Part shown: piece after piece, positions 52,535-61,535 of the stretch | Layout: each line of letters opens with the position of its first letter | Position numbering within the stretch: position 1 is the first letter of the stretch | Origin: Gordonia sp. SID5947 | GTDB lineage: Bacteria > Actinomycetota > Actinomycetes > Mycobacteriales > Mycobacteriaceae | Assembly (NCBI RefSeq): GCF_009862785.1 | Contig: NZ_WWHU01000001.1 | Span: 4,898,001 to 4,962,000, forward strand | DNA length: 64,000 bases | Direction: 5' to 3' | The notes under the pieces: generated by a model | The model's input: only the letters and a program-made list of their open reading frames with translations | What the model was told of the DNA's origin: nothing | Databases searched by the model: none | Translations under genes and position numbers: made by a program

Positions 52535-53737
52535 TCAGTCGATGGCTCGGTATACGACTGTCTCGAAGTCCAGGTAGGCGTCGTAGGCGGTCGGATCGAC
52601 GAACGGGAAGATCTGTGTCGCCCAGAATCCGCCGATCTTGGTGCGTCGATCGATCCAGTAGTAGAGATTGGCCAACCCGGCCCAGGAGAGCGATCCCGCC
52701 GGTCGTCCCGTGGGCGCATCCTCGTCGTTGATCAGAAAGCTGAGACCCCACGACTTCGGAACACCGGGGAAGAAGTCCACGTCATGCGACAACGCCGGGA
52801 TCACACCGGGCAGCTTGGTCACCGTGAGGTCACCGATCTGGTTCCGTCCCGCCTCGACGATCGTCTCGGGGCGCAGAATCTGCTCGCCGGAGTCGGAAAG
52901 ACCGTCGTTGAGCCACATCCGGATGAACGCGATGTAGTCGCGCACAGTGGAGTAGAGGCCCTGCCCGCCCATCTGTACCTCAGGATCGTCGGGCATCTTC
53001 CACTTGTGGTTCGGTGACAGCGAGTCGTCCGGCGCGCGGTGGTGCAACACGGCGCGCCGACGCGCCAGGTCGTCGGTGAGGTCGAACGACGTGTCGGACA
53101 TACCGAGTGGGCTGAACAGGTGCTCGGACATCACGTCTCCCAGGCGATGACCGGTGACGCCCTCGATGACGCGTCCGGCCCAGTCCATGCTGCTGCCGTA
53201 CTCCCAGCGCGTGCCGGGATCGAACAACAGCGGAGTCGAGATCGACTCGATCGTGGCGCTGATAACGGCCGGGACGCCGTGGTCCCGGGTCAGCCGCCGG
53301 TAATCCTGATTGAAGAAGTCGTAGCCGAAACCGGCTGTGTGGGTGAGTAACTGACGCATCGTCACATCGGACGCCGGGGGCCGCAGCCGAAGACTTCCGT
53401 CGTCGGCGAACCCGTCGAGCACCTGGATGTCTCGCAGCCGGGGAGCGTACTCCTTGGCCGGGGCGTCGAGGTCGAGCAGGCCGCGTTCGACGAGTTGCAG
53501 GGCGACGGTTGCGGTGATCGCCTTGGTCGCCGAGAACATGGCGAAGACGGTGTCGGTCGTCATCGGATCGGTACCGTCGATGGCCCGCACCCCCGCCGCG
53601 GCCAGGGTGAGAGTCGCTTTGTCGGTGGTCACGCCCGCGACCACGCCGGGTACGCGAGGCGAACCCGTGACCGCGGCATCGATCGCGGTACGTACCGCGC
53701 TCTCCACGTTTCGTGAATCGATGCTGCGTGGACCCAT
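52535..53737 (-). CDS. Serine hydrolase, class C beta-lactamase/esterase family
   Basis: A 400-residue penicillin-binding-fold hydrolase. The nucleophile Ser and Lys are in the S-x-x-K motif SATK (MFSATKAIT) and the Tyr in YGSSMDW occupies the Y-x-N-like position. TRQLLTHTAGFGYD matches the family. No export signal is seen, which favours a cytoplasmic esterase (EstB-like) over a true beta-lactamase. The stop converges on the unknown gene 4 bases away. Confidence 0.87.
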   Translation of the reverse strand: MGPRSIDSRNVESAVRTAIDAAVTGSPRVPGVVAGVTTDKATLTLAAAGVRAIDGTDPMTTDTVFAMFSATKAITATVALQLVERGLLDLDAPAKEYAPRLRDIQVLDGFADDGSLRLRPPASDVTMRQLLTHTAGFGYDFFNQDYRRLTRDHGVPAVISATIESISTPLLFDPGTRWEYGSSMDWAGRVIEGVTGHRLGDVMSEHLFSPLGMSDTSFDLTDDLARRRAVLHHRAPDDSLSPNHKWKMPDDPEVQMGGQGLYSTVRDYIAFIRMWLNDGLSDSGEQILRPETIVEAGRNQIGDLTVTKLPGVIPALSHDVDFFPGVPKSWGLSFLINDEDAPTGRPAGSLSWAGLANLYYWIDRRTKIGGFWATQIFPFVDPTAYDAYLDFETVVYRAID

Positions 53738-53771
53738 GCTGTCATCCTCCTCGATGCGCTGACGGACTGTC

Positions 53772-54956
53772 TCAGGCCGGTGTCCGGAGCGTACCCATGA
53801 ACTCGCCGAGCCTGCGCACTCCCTCGGTCAACTCGTCGGTCGACGCCGCGTACGACAACCGGACGTGGTCGTCGGCCGTGTGATGGCCGAAATCCTTTCC
53901 CGGGGTGAGGGACACGTGTACCTCGCGTAGCGCGCGATCGCAGAACTCCGACGACGTGAGTCCGGTCGCCGAGACATCGAGATAGACGTAGAAGGCGCCA
54001 TCGGGTACCACCGGGACATCGAGGCCGATCCGGGCCAGGCCGTCGATGACCAGGTCGCGGCGGATCCGGAACTCCTCGCGACGGGCCTCGCTCAACGCCA
54101 GCGATTCGTCGGTGAAGCACTCGAGGGCGGCATACTGCGCCGGCGTCGGCGGGCAGATGTAGTAGTTCTGCGCGAGCCGTTCCAGTACCGGGACCAGTTC
54201 GTCTGGCACCACGCACCATCCCAGGCGCCAACCGGTCATTCCGAAGTACTTGGAGAAGCTGTTGATCACGACGGCACCTGGGTCCGCGCCCAGGATGCTC
54301 GTCGGGTGGGCGCCGTCGGGACCGGGATCGGCGAGGCCGAGGTAGATCTCGTCGACGATGCGCCATCCGCCGCGGTCGGCTACATCGGCGCAGATACGGA
54401 CCAACTCGTCATATGGCACCGACGTGCCGGTCGGATTGGATGGCGACGCGACCATCACGCCGCGTGTGTGCTCGCCCCAGGCGCCTTCGACCAGGTCGGC
54501 GGTGAGCTGGAACCGGGTCGCCGGGCTGGTGGGTATCAGACGTACCCGCGCTCCGAAACTCTCGGCGAACTGTCGATTGCAGGGATATGAGGGATCGGCC
54601 ACCAACACCTCGTCACCTGGGTCGACCAGTGCCGCGCAACTCAACAGCAGCGCCGCGGAGGCGCCGGATGTCACGACCACGCGCCGCGGATCGACGTCCA
54701 CGCCGAAACGGGTCCCGCAGAACCCGGCGATGGCCGAGCGCAGTTCGGGTAGCCCGAGCGCCCCGGTGTAGGTCAGCGGCCTGCCGTCGGCCAGCGCACG
54801 GATCGCGGCGAGAAAAGCGGGCGGTGCACCGAAGTCGGGCTCGCCGATACTCAATTTCACGACGTCGTGACCGGCGGCCTCGAGTTCGGCGGCCCGCTTT
54901 CCGAACTCCATCGCGTAGAACGGCGCGACGGCCTCGGCGCGCTGGGAGATCCTCAT
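53772..54956 (-). CDS. PLP-dependent aminotransferase (class I/II)
   Basis: A 394-residue fold-type I aminotransferase. The PLP Lys is in INSFSKYFGMTGWRLGW, the ring-contacting Asp in VDEIYLGLAD, and the N-terminal LSIGEPDFGAPP is typical of the aspartate/kynurenine aminotransferase group. ATG 54956. It lies 34 bases after the serine hydrolase start on the same strand. Substrate not predictable. Confidence 0.9.
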   Translation of the reverse strand: MRISQRAEAVAPFYAMEFGKRAAELEAAGHDVVKLSIGEPDFGAPPAFLAAIRALADGRPLTYTGALGLPELRSAIAGFCGTRFGVDVDPRRVVVTSGASAALLLSCAALVDPGDEVLVADPSYPCNRQFAESFGARVRLIPTSPATRFQLTADLVEGAWGEHTRGVMVASPSNPTGTSVPYDELVRICADVADRGGWRIVDEIYLGLADPGPDGAHPTSILGADPGAVVINSFSKYFGMTGWRLGWCVVPDELVPVLERLAQNYYICPPTPAQYAALECFTDESLALSEARREEFRIRRDLVIDGLARIGLDVPVVPDGAFYVYLDVSATGLTSSEFCDRALREVHVSLTPGKDFGHHTADDHVRLSYAASTDELTEGVRRLGEFMGTLRTPA

Positions 54957-55026
54957 GGGGTCATTGTGAGCCCAGCGACCGAGGTCGTGTGACGCGGGCG
55001 TGTCGTTCTCGGTTTTCGCAGCCGGG

Positions 55027-55863
55027 TCAGCTCTCCGGGATGTAGTTGAACTCGTCCGGATCGGGTCCGCGACGGCGGTCCTTGTTCAGGCCGTCGATGG
55101 CGGCGACGTCTTCCACAGACAGTTCGAAATCGAAGAGGGCGAAGTTCTCCTCGACACGTGAGCGGGTCACCGACTTGGGGAACACGATGTCGCCCCGCTG
55201 GATGTGCCAGCGCAAGGTGACCTGAGCCGTGGTGCGATTCTTCTCCTGTGCGATCTTGACCAGCACCGGGTCGTCGAGGACGTCGCCCTGGGCGATCGGC
55301 GACCACGCCTCGGTGGCGATGTCGTGCTCGGAGTTGAAAGCGCGCAAGGCGTTCTGGGTCAGGTATGGATGGACCTCGATCTGGTTGACCGCGGGGACCA
55401 CATCGGTTTCGGCGAACAACCGCTCGAGATGAGCGCGCTGGAAGTTGGAGACGCCGATGGCTCGCGCCTTGCCGTCGCCGTGGAACTTCTCGAGTGCTCG
55501 CCACGTCTCCACGAAGTCGCCGACACCGGGGAGTGGCCAGTGGATCAGGAACAGGTCGATCTGTTCGAGACCGAGGTCGGTCAACGTCTGATCGGCGGCC
55601 GCCAATGCGTCGTCGTAGGCATGGAAGCCGTTGTTCAGTTTGCTGGTGATGAACACGTCGCGGCGATCGAGCCCGGACGCGGCGAGAGCGGCGCCCACGC
55701 CCTTCTCGTTCCCGTACATCTCGGCGGTGTCGATGTGGCGATAGCCGACCTCGAGTGCGGTCAGCGTCGCCGCCTCGGTCTCTTCCGGCGGGATCTGGAA
55801 AACGCCGAAACCGAGCTGGGGAATCTGCACACCGTTGTTGAGAGTGATTGTGGGAACCGACAT
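55027..55863 (-). CDS. Aldo/keto reductase
   Basis: A 278-residue NADPH-dependent TIM-barrel reductase. The catalytic tetrad is visible as D and Y in HIDTAEMYGNE, K in FITSKLNNG and H in FLIHWPLPG; cofactor-binding IGVSNFQRAHLE and VFPKSVTRSRVEEN follow. It matches the 2,5-diketo-gluconate reductase/prostaglandin F synthase group. A quinone oxidoreductase gene follows upstream in the same direction. Confidence 0.92.
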   Translation of the reverse strand: MSVPTITLNNGVQIPQLGFGVFQIPPEETEAATLTALEVGYRHIDTAEMYGNEKGVGAALAASGLDRRDVFITSKLNNGFHAYDDALAAADQTLTDLGLEQIDLFLIHWPLPGVGDFVETWRALEKFHGDGKARAIGVSNFQRAHLERLFAETDVVPAVNQIEVHPYLTQNALRAFNSEHDIATEAWSPIAQGDVLDDPVLVKIAQEKNRTTAQVTLRWHIQRGDIVFPKSVTRSRVEENFALFDFELSVEDVAAIDGLNKDRRRGPDPDEFNYIPES

Positions 55864-55917
55864 TCGGCTACTTCCTTTCGGTTGGGTCAGACTTTCGGTT
55901 GGGTCACGGCAGTGGGG

Positions 55918-56847
55918 TCAGGGCAACAGGATGAACTTGCCCCGCGGATGTGCGTGTTCGAGTTCGACAAGTGCGGAAGCGGCGTCGGCGAGCGGAAAGG
56001 TCGCCGCCACCTCCGTCAGCAGCGTTCCCGCCGCGGCGCCGGCGATGAGATCGTCGACCGCTTCGGCGCGATGTCGTCTGCTTTCCGGGGTGCTTCCGTT
56101 CACCAGGACGATTCCGTCGGCGGCGCGGCCGAAGGCGGCGATGCTGACGATCTTGCCGGGGTTGTCGACGAGTGCCAGGGAGGCGTCGATCGCCTCGTCG
56201 TTGCCCACGGTGTCGATCACGGCGGTGATCGGCGTCGACGTGGCTGCTTCGACGCGGTCGAGGAGTCCCTCGCCGTAGGACACGGGGACGGCGCCGAGTG
56301 CGCGCACGAACCGGTGGTTGGCGGGGCTCGCGGTGGCGATGACGGTTGCACCCGCCTGTACCGCCAATTGCACGGCGATCGCGCCGACCGCGCCCGAACC
56401 ACCGTGGACGAGGACGACGTCTGACTCGGTCAGGCCGGCGGTACGCACGGCGTCGGCCGCGGTGACCCCGACCAGGAGCAGGCCGCCCGCCCGCTCGACG
56501 TCGAGCGCGGCGGGGCGTGGACGCACCGCACGGACATCGGCGAGCACGCTGTCGGCATATGCGCCGGATGCGGGATAGACGATCACCTCGTCACCCACCG
56601 CGAAGGGGTCGGCGATGTCGCCGACGGCGGTCACCGTGCCGGCCATCTCGTACCCGATGGGCATCGGCAGTTTCGACGCATCGCTCCCGGTTTGACCGCG
56701 CACGGACTTGATGTCGACCGGATTCATCCCGATGGCCCGGGTCTGCACGACCACCTGACCCGGCGCGGGAGCCGGGATCTGGTGGTCGACGTACTCGAGT
56801 ACATCGGCAGGGTCGCCGTAGGCGGTCGCGATGAATCTCTTGGCCAT
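55918..56847 (-). CDS. NADP-dependent quinone oxidoreductase (zinc-independent MDR family)
   Basis: A 309-residue medium-chain reductase: GroES-like N-terminal half (AIGMNPVDIKSVRG; PIGYEMAGTVTAVG) and a Rossmann half with VHGGSGAVGAIAVQLAV. No zinc ligands of alcohol dehydrogenases are seen, which fits quinone or enone reductases. ATG 56847 is chosen at the onset of similarity. The 157 bases upstream, to the NUDIX stop, show no gene. Confidence 0.9.
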   Translation of the reverse strand: MAKRFIATAYGDPADVLEYVDHQIPAPAPGQVVVQTRAIGMNPVDIKSVRGQTGSDASKLPMPIGYEMAGTVTAVGDIADPFAVGDEVIVYPASGAYADSVLADVRAVRPRPAALDVERAGGLLLVGVTAADAVRTAGLTESDVVLVHGGSGAVGAIAVQLAVQAGATVIATASPANHRFVRALGAVPVSYGEGLLDRVEAATSTPITAVIDTVGNDEAIDASLALVDNPGKIVSIAAFGRAADGIVLVNGSTPESRRHRAEAVDDLIAGAAAGTLLTEVAATFPLADAASALVELEHAHPRGKFILLP

Positions 56848-57004
56848 GTCTGGTTCAAGGGTACGGCCAGGGGCGAGTATTCCGATGCGACGATGTCGGA
56901 GCCGTGCGCTGGGGCCTGTGGACGTCTTTTCCGGCGGATCTCCGCACACAGAGCGCGGACGCGTCACCTGCAGGGACGCGCATACGCGCCGACGGACCGG
57001 GGAC

Positions 57005-57478
57005 CTACTGGCGAAACCACGCCGCCGGGTCGTCCCGGAGGGCGTGCTCGATGCGCAACCGCGACGTCTCGGCGAGCTCGGCGGGTAGGTCGTCCACGGG
57101 GAACCAGGTGACGTCGGTGTTCTCGTCATCTGCCGCATGTGGCTCGCCACCCACATGGCGCGCGAGGAAGCAGATGTCGAGGTACCGGGAGTGATCCCCG
57201 TTCGGGTACACGATCATCGGCGTCACGTCCACGCTGGTCAGGCGTATCAGCTCGGCCTGCACCCCGGTCTCTTCGGCGATCTCGCGAAGTACCGCCCGTG
57301 CGGGTTCTTCGCCGGGTTCGAGGACGCCAGAGACCACCGCCCATTCACGGGTGTCCGCGCGGTGGGTCAGCAGGATGCGTCCGGTCGCGTCGAGAACCAC
57401 CGCGCTGACCCCGGACAGCCAGAGAGGTTCGTGTCCGACATGGCGGCGGAGGTCACGGATGAAATCTGGGATGGGCAC
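57005..57478 (-). CDS. NUDIX hydrolase
   Basis: A 157-residue NUDIX pyrophosphatase with box GVLEPGEEPARAVLREIAEETGV and preceding WAVVSG. GTG 57478 begins the conserved part (PIPDFIRDLRRHVGHEPLWLSG); the frame can be read from 57586. It is divergent from the small unknown gene downstream. Similar proteins hydrolyse (d)NTPs or NADH; the substrate is not known. Confidence 0.87.
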   Translation of the reverse strand: MPIPDFIRDLRRHVGHEPLWLSGVSAVVLDATGRILLTHRADTREWAVVSGVLEPGEEPARAVLREIAEETGVQAELIRLTSVDVTPMIVYPNGDHSRYLDICFLARHVGGEPHAADDENTDVTWFPVDDLPAELAETSRLRIEHALRDDPAAWFRQ

Positions 57479-57597
57479 AGGGCCATCCTGCCAAGGCGAC
57501 CACCGGTTTGCGTTCGGACGGAGGGCGGGAGTCTGCCCGGCGGTCCCTGTCGGTGGTCGGTGATTCACTGTCGCCATACCGACCACAGGAGGTGCCC

Positions 57598-58083
57598 GTG
57601 AGCGCGCAGCAACCAGATCCCCATCCGGACATGCACGGAACGGCGTCGGACCCCGCCGGCGCGTCCCCTGCCATGACGTGGCACGCGATGGAACGGTGGC
57701 TCGTGGAATCGATGGGGGAGATGCCGCGCGCCGCCATCCTGGACATCGGTCCGGCCGGGGGTCCGATCGATGACACCGAGGACGTCGAATGCGCGCAGAT
57801 CCAATCGCTGAGCTCGGAGACGTTCCTGCTCCGGCTCTCCACCGTGGTCATGTCGGCACCTCTGCTCGCGTCGTTCAGTGTGCCGCGCAGCGCGCTCGAC
57901 ACCTGGTTCTACGACGACGTGTTCGACGAGTGCACCCACGGGTACCTGATGAGTCGTTCTCGTCGCCGCGTCGCCGAGATCGGCGTCGCGTGGTTCCGGG
58001 ACCGTTGCGGCTGCGCTTCGCCCGCCGCTCTCGGCTGCTCGTACACCGAGCCGACGCGGCTCCCGCACACGGAGCCGCGGTGA
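57598..58083 (+). CDS. Protein of unknown function
   Basis: A 161-residue soluble protein, not recognised. A long disordered Pro/Ser N-terminus precedes a folded part (TWHAMERWLVESMGEMPRAAILDIG ... RVAEIGVAWFRDRCGCASPAALGCSYTEPTRLPHTEPR), with three Cys near the C-terminus. GTG 57598 has GGAGG with a 5-base spacer, which decides the start. The stop codon lies in the loop of a strong hairpin. Confidence 0.6.
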   Translation: MSAQQPDPHPDMHGTASDPAGASPAMTWHAMERWLVESMGEMPRAAILDIGPAGGPIDDTEDVECAQIQSLSSETFLLRLSTVVMSAPLLASFSVPRSALDTWFYDDVFDECTHGYLMSRSRRRVAEIGVAWFRDRCGCASPAALGCSYTEPTRLPHTEPR

Positions 58084-58098
58084 CCCGCGGCTCCGTGT
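58067..58098 (+). terminator. Terminator-like hairpin enclosing a stop codon
   Basis: ACACGGAGCCGCGG (58067-58080) and CCGCGGCTCCGTGT (58085-58098) make a perfect 14-base stem with loop TGAC, in which TGA is the stop of the unknown gene. Terminating ribosomes would disrupt it, so its effect depends on translation. Confidence 0.7.
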
Positions 58099-58175
58099 CA
58101 GGGATGCCCCTGATCTTTCCCCGAATTCGACGGTCGCCTGATGATTTGCGGACGTGAGAGGTCCAGAGTGGAGTC

Positions 58176-58394
58176 ATGACCACACCAACCAACTCCACTG
58201 GCACCACCGGAACCGGCTTCGGCTTCTGGAAGATCCTCGGCATCATCGCGGTGGTGCTGCTCGCGCTGGCGATCGTCGGCCCGCTCCTGAAGGGACTCTT
58301 CTGGATCGCGCTGTTCGGCCTGGCCATCTACGGCGGCTACATGTTGTACCGGTCCAAGTCGGGCAGGCATCAGAACAGTTCCTCGTCGCTGTAG
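58176..58394 (+). CDS. Small membrane protein of unknown function
   Basis: A 72-residue protein with a Thr/Ser-rich N-terminus, two hydrophobic segments (about residues 18-36 and 40-57; VVLLALAIVGPLLKGLFWIALFGLAIYGGYML) and a polar C-terminal tail. No family recognised. It ends inside the first of two GTAGGC palindromes that precede the macrodomain gene. Confidence 0.6.
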   Translation: MTTPTNSTGTTGTGFGFWKILGIIAVVLLALAIVGPLLKGLFWIALFGLAIYGGYMLYRSKSGRHQNSSSSL

Positions 58395-58427
58395 GCACGC
58401 CTACGATGTCGCCGTAGGCACGCCTAC
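58391..58427. promoter_or_regulatory. Pair of identical palindromes before the macrodomain gene
   Basis: GTAGGCACGCCTAC occurs twice (58391-58404 and 58414-58427), 23 bases centre to centre, about two helical turns. Each has arms GTAGGC/GCCTAC around AC. The second ends 12 bases before the macrodomain ATG, so a dimeric regulator probably binds both. Confidence 0.7.
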
Positions 58428-58439
58428 AATCTGGAGAGC

Positions 58440-58949
58440 ATGAGCGGTATCGACGTCATCACCGGCGACATCACGTCGATGCGCACCGACGTGATCGTCA
58501 ACGCGGCGAATTCGTCGTTGCTCGGCGGGGGTGGCGTGGACGGGGCGATTCATCGCGCCGGCGGCCCCGCCATCCTCCGCGAATGCAGGTTGCTCCGCGA
58601 GACCACCCTGCCGTCGGGACTCGAGACCGGTGCCGCCGTTGCCACCACGGCCGGCGATCTGCCCGCTCGCTGGGTGATCCATACCGTCGGGCCCATTTAC
58701 TCCGATACCGAGGACCGATCACAGGCGTTGCGGGCGTGCTACAGCCGCAGCCTGTGCCTGGCGGACTCGCTCGGCGCCCGGTCCCTGGCCTTCCCGCTGA
58801 TCTCCGGTGGGGCGTACGGGTGGCCCCTCGACGACGCGGTCGAACAACAGGTTCGGGCTGTCAAAGATGCAAATTCCACTGTCGAATCCATTACGCTCGT
58901 TGCCTTTTCGGACGAGATCGCAGATCTCACACGCCGCGCCCTGAGTTGA
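58440..58949 (+). CDS. Macrodomain protein (O-acetyl-ADP-ribose deacetylase-like)
   Basis: A 169-residue macrodomain that binds ADP-ribose. The key motifs are VNAANSSLLGGGGVDGAIHRAGG (catalytic loop with Asn and Asp) and the phosphate loop PLISGGAYGWP. This is the MacroD/YmdB arrangement, which removes acetyl or ADP-ribosyl groups. Two identical palindromes sit upstream, implying dedicated control. It is followed by two unknown genes on the same strand, 38 and 14 bases apart. Confidence 0.92.
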   Translation: MSGIDVITGDITSMRTDVIVNAANSSLLGGGGVDGAIHRAGGPAILRECRLLRETTLPSGLETGAAVATTAGDLPARWVIHTVGPIYSDTEDRSQALRACYSRSLCLADSLGARSLAFPLISGGAYGWPLDDAVEQQVRAVKDANSTVESITLVAFSDEIADLTRRALS

Positions 58950-58987
58950 TCACGCATTCGCCGGTCCCCGGTGACTATCCTCGGCTG

Positions 58988-59638
58988 GTGACCGCTGAGA
59001 CCGATCATCTCGACCGCGCACCCCAGGGGGATGACCGATTGGTGGAGCCGACGGTCCTGCGCCCGTATGCGGTTGCCTACGGCGCCGCGGCGAGGGCTCG
59101 TCGAGTCGCCCGTGCACAGGACGGTGAGGAGACGCCGATCCTGGAACGGCTCGAACGCATGGCGGTCGCCGCCAGCCGCGTCACCGACGAACGATCCATC
59201 CCGGGCGAGGTGCTCATCGACGTCGACCGAGACATCTGGCGGCGGGCCAACGCGGCGGGATACCTCCATCTGTTCATCGCCGATCACGGCAACGACGGAA
59301 CCGTGGCGGTTGTGGTGACGCGTTTCGTCGTGGACCACGGCGCCGACGTCTCCCGCCTGATCGATCACGCCTTCGTCGAACCGCGCGCGTTACCCGAGTG
59401 GAGCGAGAACGAGGCGACCCGGACTCAACCGGGTTTTCGGACGGAGGGTTCCTCGATGCAGACGGGCACCTACGTCGGTGACGACCAGACCTGGTACTGC
59501 GCGATCCGATATGCCGCCTATCGCCGCGGAAACGTCGCGTATCTGCTGCACACCACCGGAACCGCGCCGGCCCGCGAGGGCGAGACATTCCGACGGTCGA
59601 TCGCCTCGGCGGTCAGCTCGGTTCGCTTCGAGGACTGA
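58988..59638 (+). CDS. Protein of unknown function
   Basis: A 216-residue soluble protein, not recognised. The N-terminal part is acidic and charged; the C-terminal half has aromatic beta-strand-like stretches (WYCAIRYAAYRRGNVAYLLHTTGTAP) ending EGETFRRSIASAVSSVRF. GTG 58988 is the earliest start after the macrodomain gene with a matching reading frame. Spacing to both neighbours suggests an operon. Confidence 0.6.
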   Translation: MTAETDHLDRAPQGDDRLVEPTVLRPYAVAYGAAARARRVARAQDGEETPILERLERMAVAASRVTDERSIPGEVLIDVDRDIWRRANAAGYLHLFIADHGNDGTVAVVVTRFVVDHGADVSRLIDHAFVEPRALPEWSENEATRTQPGFRTEGSSMQTGTYVGDDQTWYCAIRYAAYRRGNVAYLLHTTGTAPAREGETFRRSIASAVSSVRFED

Positions 59639-59652
59639 CGGGGAGACGACGG

Positions 59653-59943
59653 ATGGTGAAACGTTCTGACCGCGTGGACGATCTGGAGGCCGCGCTCGCG
59701 GCGACGGCGACCTTCGTCGACGATCCCGATGACCAGGGCTGGATGACCGCGCACGTCGCCGGGCAGGATCTGTTCGTCCGCATCGGTGACTTTCCCGACG
59801 AGGATCTGTGGTCGCTCTGGCTCGGTGACGGTCGGTGGATGGACTTCACAGTGGCGCCTGCCGGATGGGCCCTGCGCGTACCGGGTCGTCGTTGGCCTGC
59901 CGGGGCGCGACCGCGGCTGCCGAAGAACGAGTTCCACGACTGA
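59653..59943 (+). CDS. Small protein of unknown function
   Basis: A 96-residue protein, acidic in its first half (DDLEAALAATATFVDDPDDQGWMTAHVAG) and with WSLWLGDGRWMDF in the middle; no domain recognised. It follows the unknown gene by 14 bases and is probably the last gene of the macrodomain operon. Its stop lies 14 bases from the converging MFS gene. Confidence 0.55.
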   Translation: MVKRSDRVDDLEAALAATATFVDDPDDQGWMTAHVAGQDLFVRIGDFPDEDLWSLWLGDGRWMDFTVAPAGWALRVPGRRWPAGARPRLPKNEFHD

Positions 59944-59957
59944 GGTGGACGCCCGCC

Positions 59958-61466
59958 TCACACGCTCATCGATGCCGAGCGTGCCGGCGTGCCGGGATCG
60001 TCCGCGACCCCACCCAGTTCTCCGATGCTGGTGCCGCTGGTCTCGATGCCGAATCGAATCGTCACCAGGACACCGACGATCGTCGTACCGACGAGGATGA
60101 AGAGCAGCGCGCTGGTGCCGATCGCGTCGTCGAGCATCGGGAAGAAGAACGCGGCCGACACCGCGCCTACCTTGGCCGTCGAAGCTGCGAAACCTGCTCC
60201 CTTGCCCCGGATCTCGGTGGGGAAGACCTCACCCGAGATGAGGTAGGTCATCGAATTCGGTCCGAGGTTGTTCATGAAGTAGAAGATCACGAAACCGGCG
60301 AACAGGAGGGGTATGTGGTAGTTGTGCGGCGACAGCGTCGCCAATGCGACGAGGAACAGGCCGGAGCCGCAACCGACGAACCCGATGATCTGGAGGCGTA
60401 GCCGACCGACTCGTTCGACGAGGACGATGGCGCCGATGATGCCCGCGACGAAGACGACGTCCATCACCGCGGATCCCTTGGCGCCCAGCATGTCGTTGTG
60501 GATGACATCCTGCAGCGAGTTGAGGTCGGATTGTCTGCCGATCACCGATGCGAGAAGCACCGGGGTGAAGATGCCGACGCCGTAGGTGCTCAGATCCTGG
60601 AGGACCCAGGGCGCCGAGGCGAAGAGCGTCACCCTCCGGTACTTCTTCCCGAAGAGATCCCGGTAGCGGCCCGACTGGCGGGACTGGTTCTCGGACTCCG
60701 CATTCGGGCGCAACCTGACGTGCGTCGGATAGGCCGGCCGCCGGGCCAGCAGACGTTGCGTCTCTGCTTCTGCTTCTTCCCGGCGCCCGCGGGACATGAG
60801 CCAATGCGCACTGTCGGGCAGGAAGAACCGGCCGATGAGCACGACGATGGCCGGGACGATGACCGTCGCGTACATCCAGCGCCAGGCTCCGACATCCGGG
60901 TTGTGGTACAGGATGAAGAAGCCCAGGAAGGTGCCGGCAAACGCGCCGACGGATTGGAACCCGAACGCGGAGAGCACAAGCCGCCCGCGACGGGTGGTCG
61001 GGGTGCTCTCCGAGATCACCATGTGGGCGGTCGGGTAATCACATCCCAGCGCGATGCCGGCGCCGAACAAGAAGACCACCAGCGCCACGAAATTCGGCGC
61101 GAAGGTGGTCGCGGTGACGAAGACGGCGAAGATCGCCATCTCGGCGATGAACATCCGTTTGCGGCCGAAACGGTCGGCCAGACCACCGAGGGCCGTGGCG
61201 CCCACCAGGATGCCGGCCAAGGACGCGGACGAGACGAAGCCCTGTTGTGTTGTGCTGAGGGAGAAGTCGATCGTGACCAGAGGGAGGGCGACCCCGGTCA
61301 TGAAGATCATGATGCCTTCGAAGAACTTGCCTGCCGCCGCCAGCCACCAGATGCGCCACTGCATACCGGTCATCGGGGACGTGGATGTTTCTGTGCCGTC
61401 GGCCCAGAGCGGCCTGTCGTCGATGTATTCCTGGACGGTCCTTCCGGACTCGCTGACGGAGGACAT
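59958..61466 (-). CDS. MFS transporter, sugar/aromatic acid:H+ symporter type
   Basis: A 502-residue 12-helix importer. Signature loops are GGLADRFGRKRMF (helices 2-3) and VFPTEIRGKGAGFA (the family's second-half RG motif), with a long central cytoplasmic loop. ATG 61466 has AAGGAG with a 5- to 6-base spacer; the longer frame contains a translated tandem repeat and is rejected. It resembles the sugar-porter/metabolite:H+ symporter group; the substrate could be a sugar, cyclitol or aromatic acid. Confidence 0.88.
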   Translation of the reverse strand: MSSVSESGRTVQEYIDDRPLWADGTETSTSPMTGMQWRIWWLAAAGKFFEGIMIFMTGVALPLVTIDFSLSTTQQGFVSSASLAGILVGATALGGLADRFGRKRMFIAEMAIFAVFVTATTFAPNFVALVVFLFGAGIALGCDYPTAHMVISESTPTTRRGRLVLSAFGFQSVGAFAGTFLGFFILYHNPDVGAWRWMYATVIVPAIVVLIGRFFLPDSAHWLMSRGRREEAEAETQRLLARRPAYPTHVRLRPNAESENQSRQSGRYRDLFGKKYRRVTLFASAPWVLQDLSTYGVGIFTPVLLASVIGRQSDLNSLQDVIHNDMLGAKGSAVMDVVFVAGIIGAIVLVERVGRLRLQIIGFVGCGSGLFLVALATLSPHNYHIPLLFAGFVIFYFMNNLGPNSMTYLISGEVFPTEIRGKGAGFAASTAKVGAVSAAFFFPMLDDAIGTSALLFILVGTTIVGVLVTIRFGIETSGTSIGELGGVADDPGTPARSASMSV

Positions 61467-61535
61467 GCACGCTCCTTCACACGACGGAGACTCGCCGTCG
61501 GTCGGGATTCGGCTGACGGCCGACGGAACCCGCCG

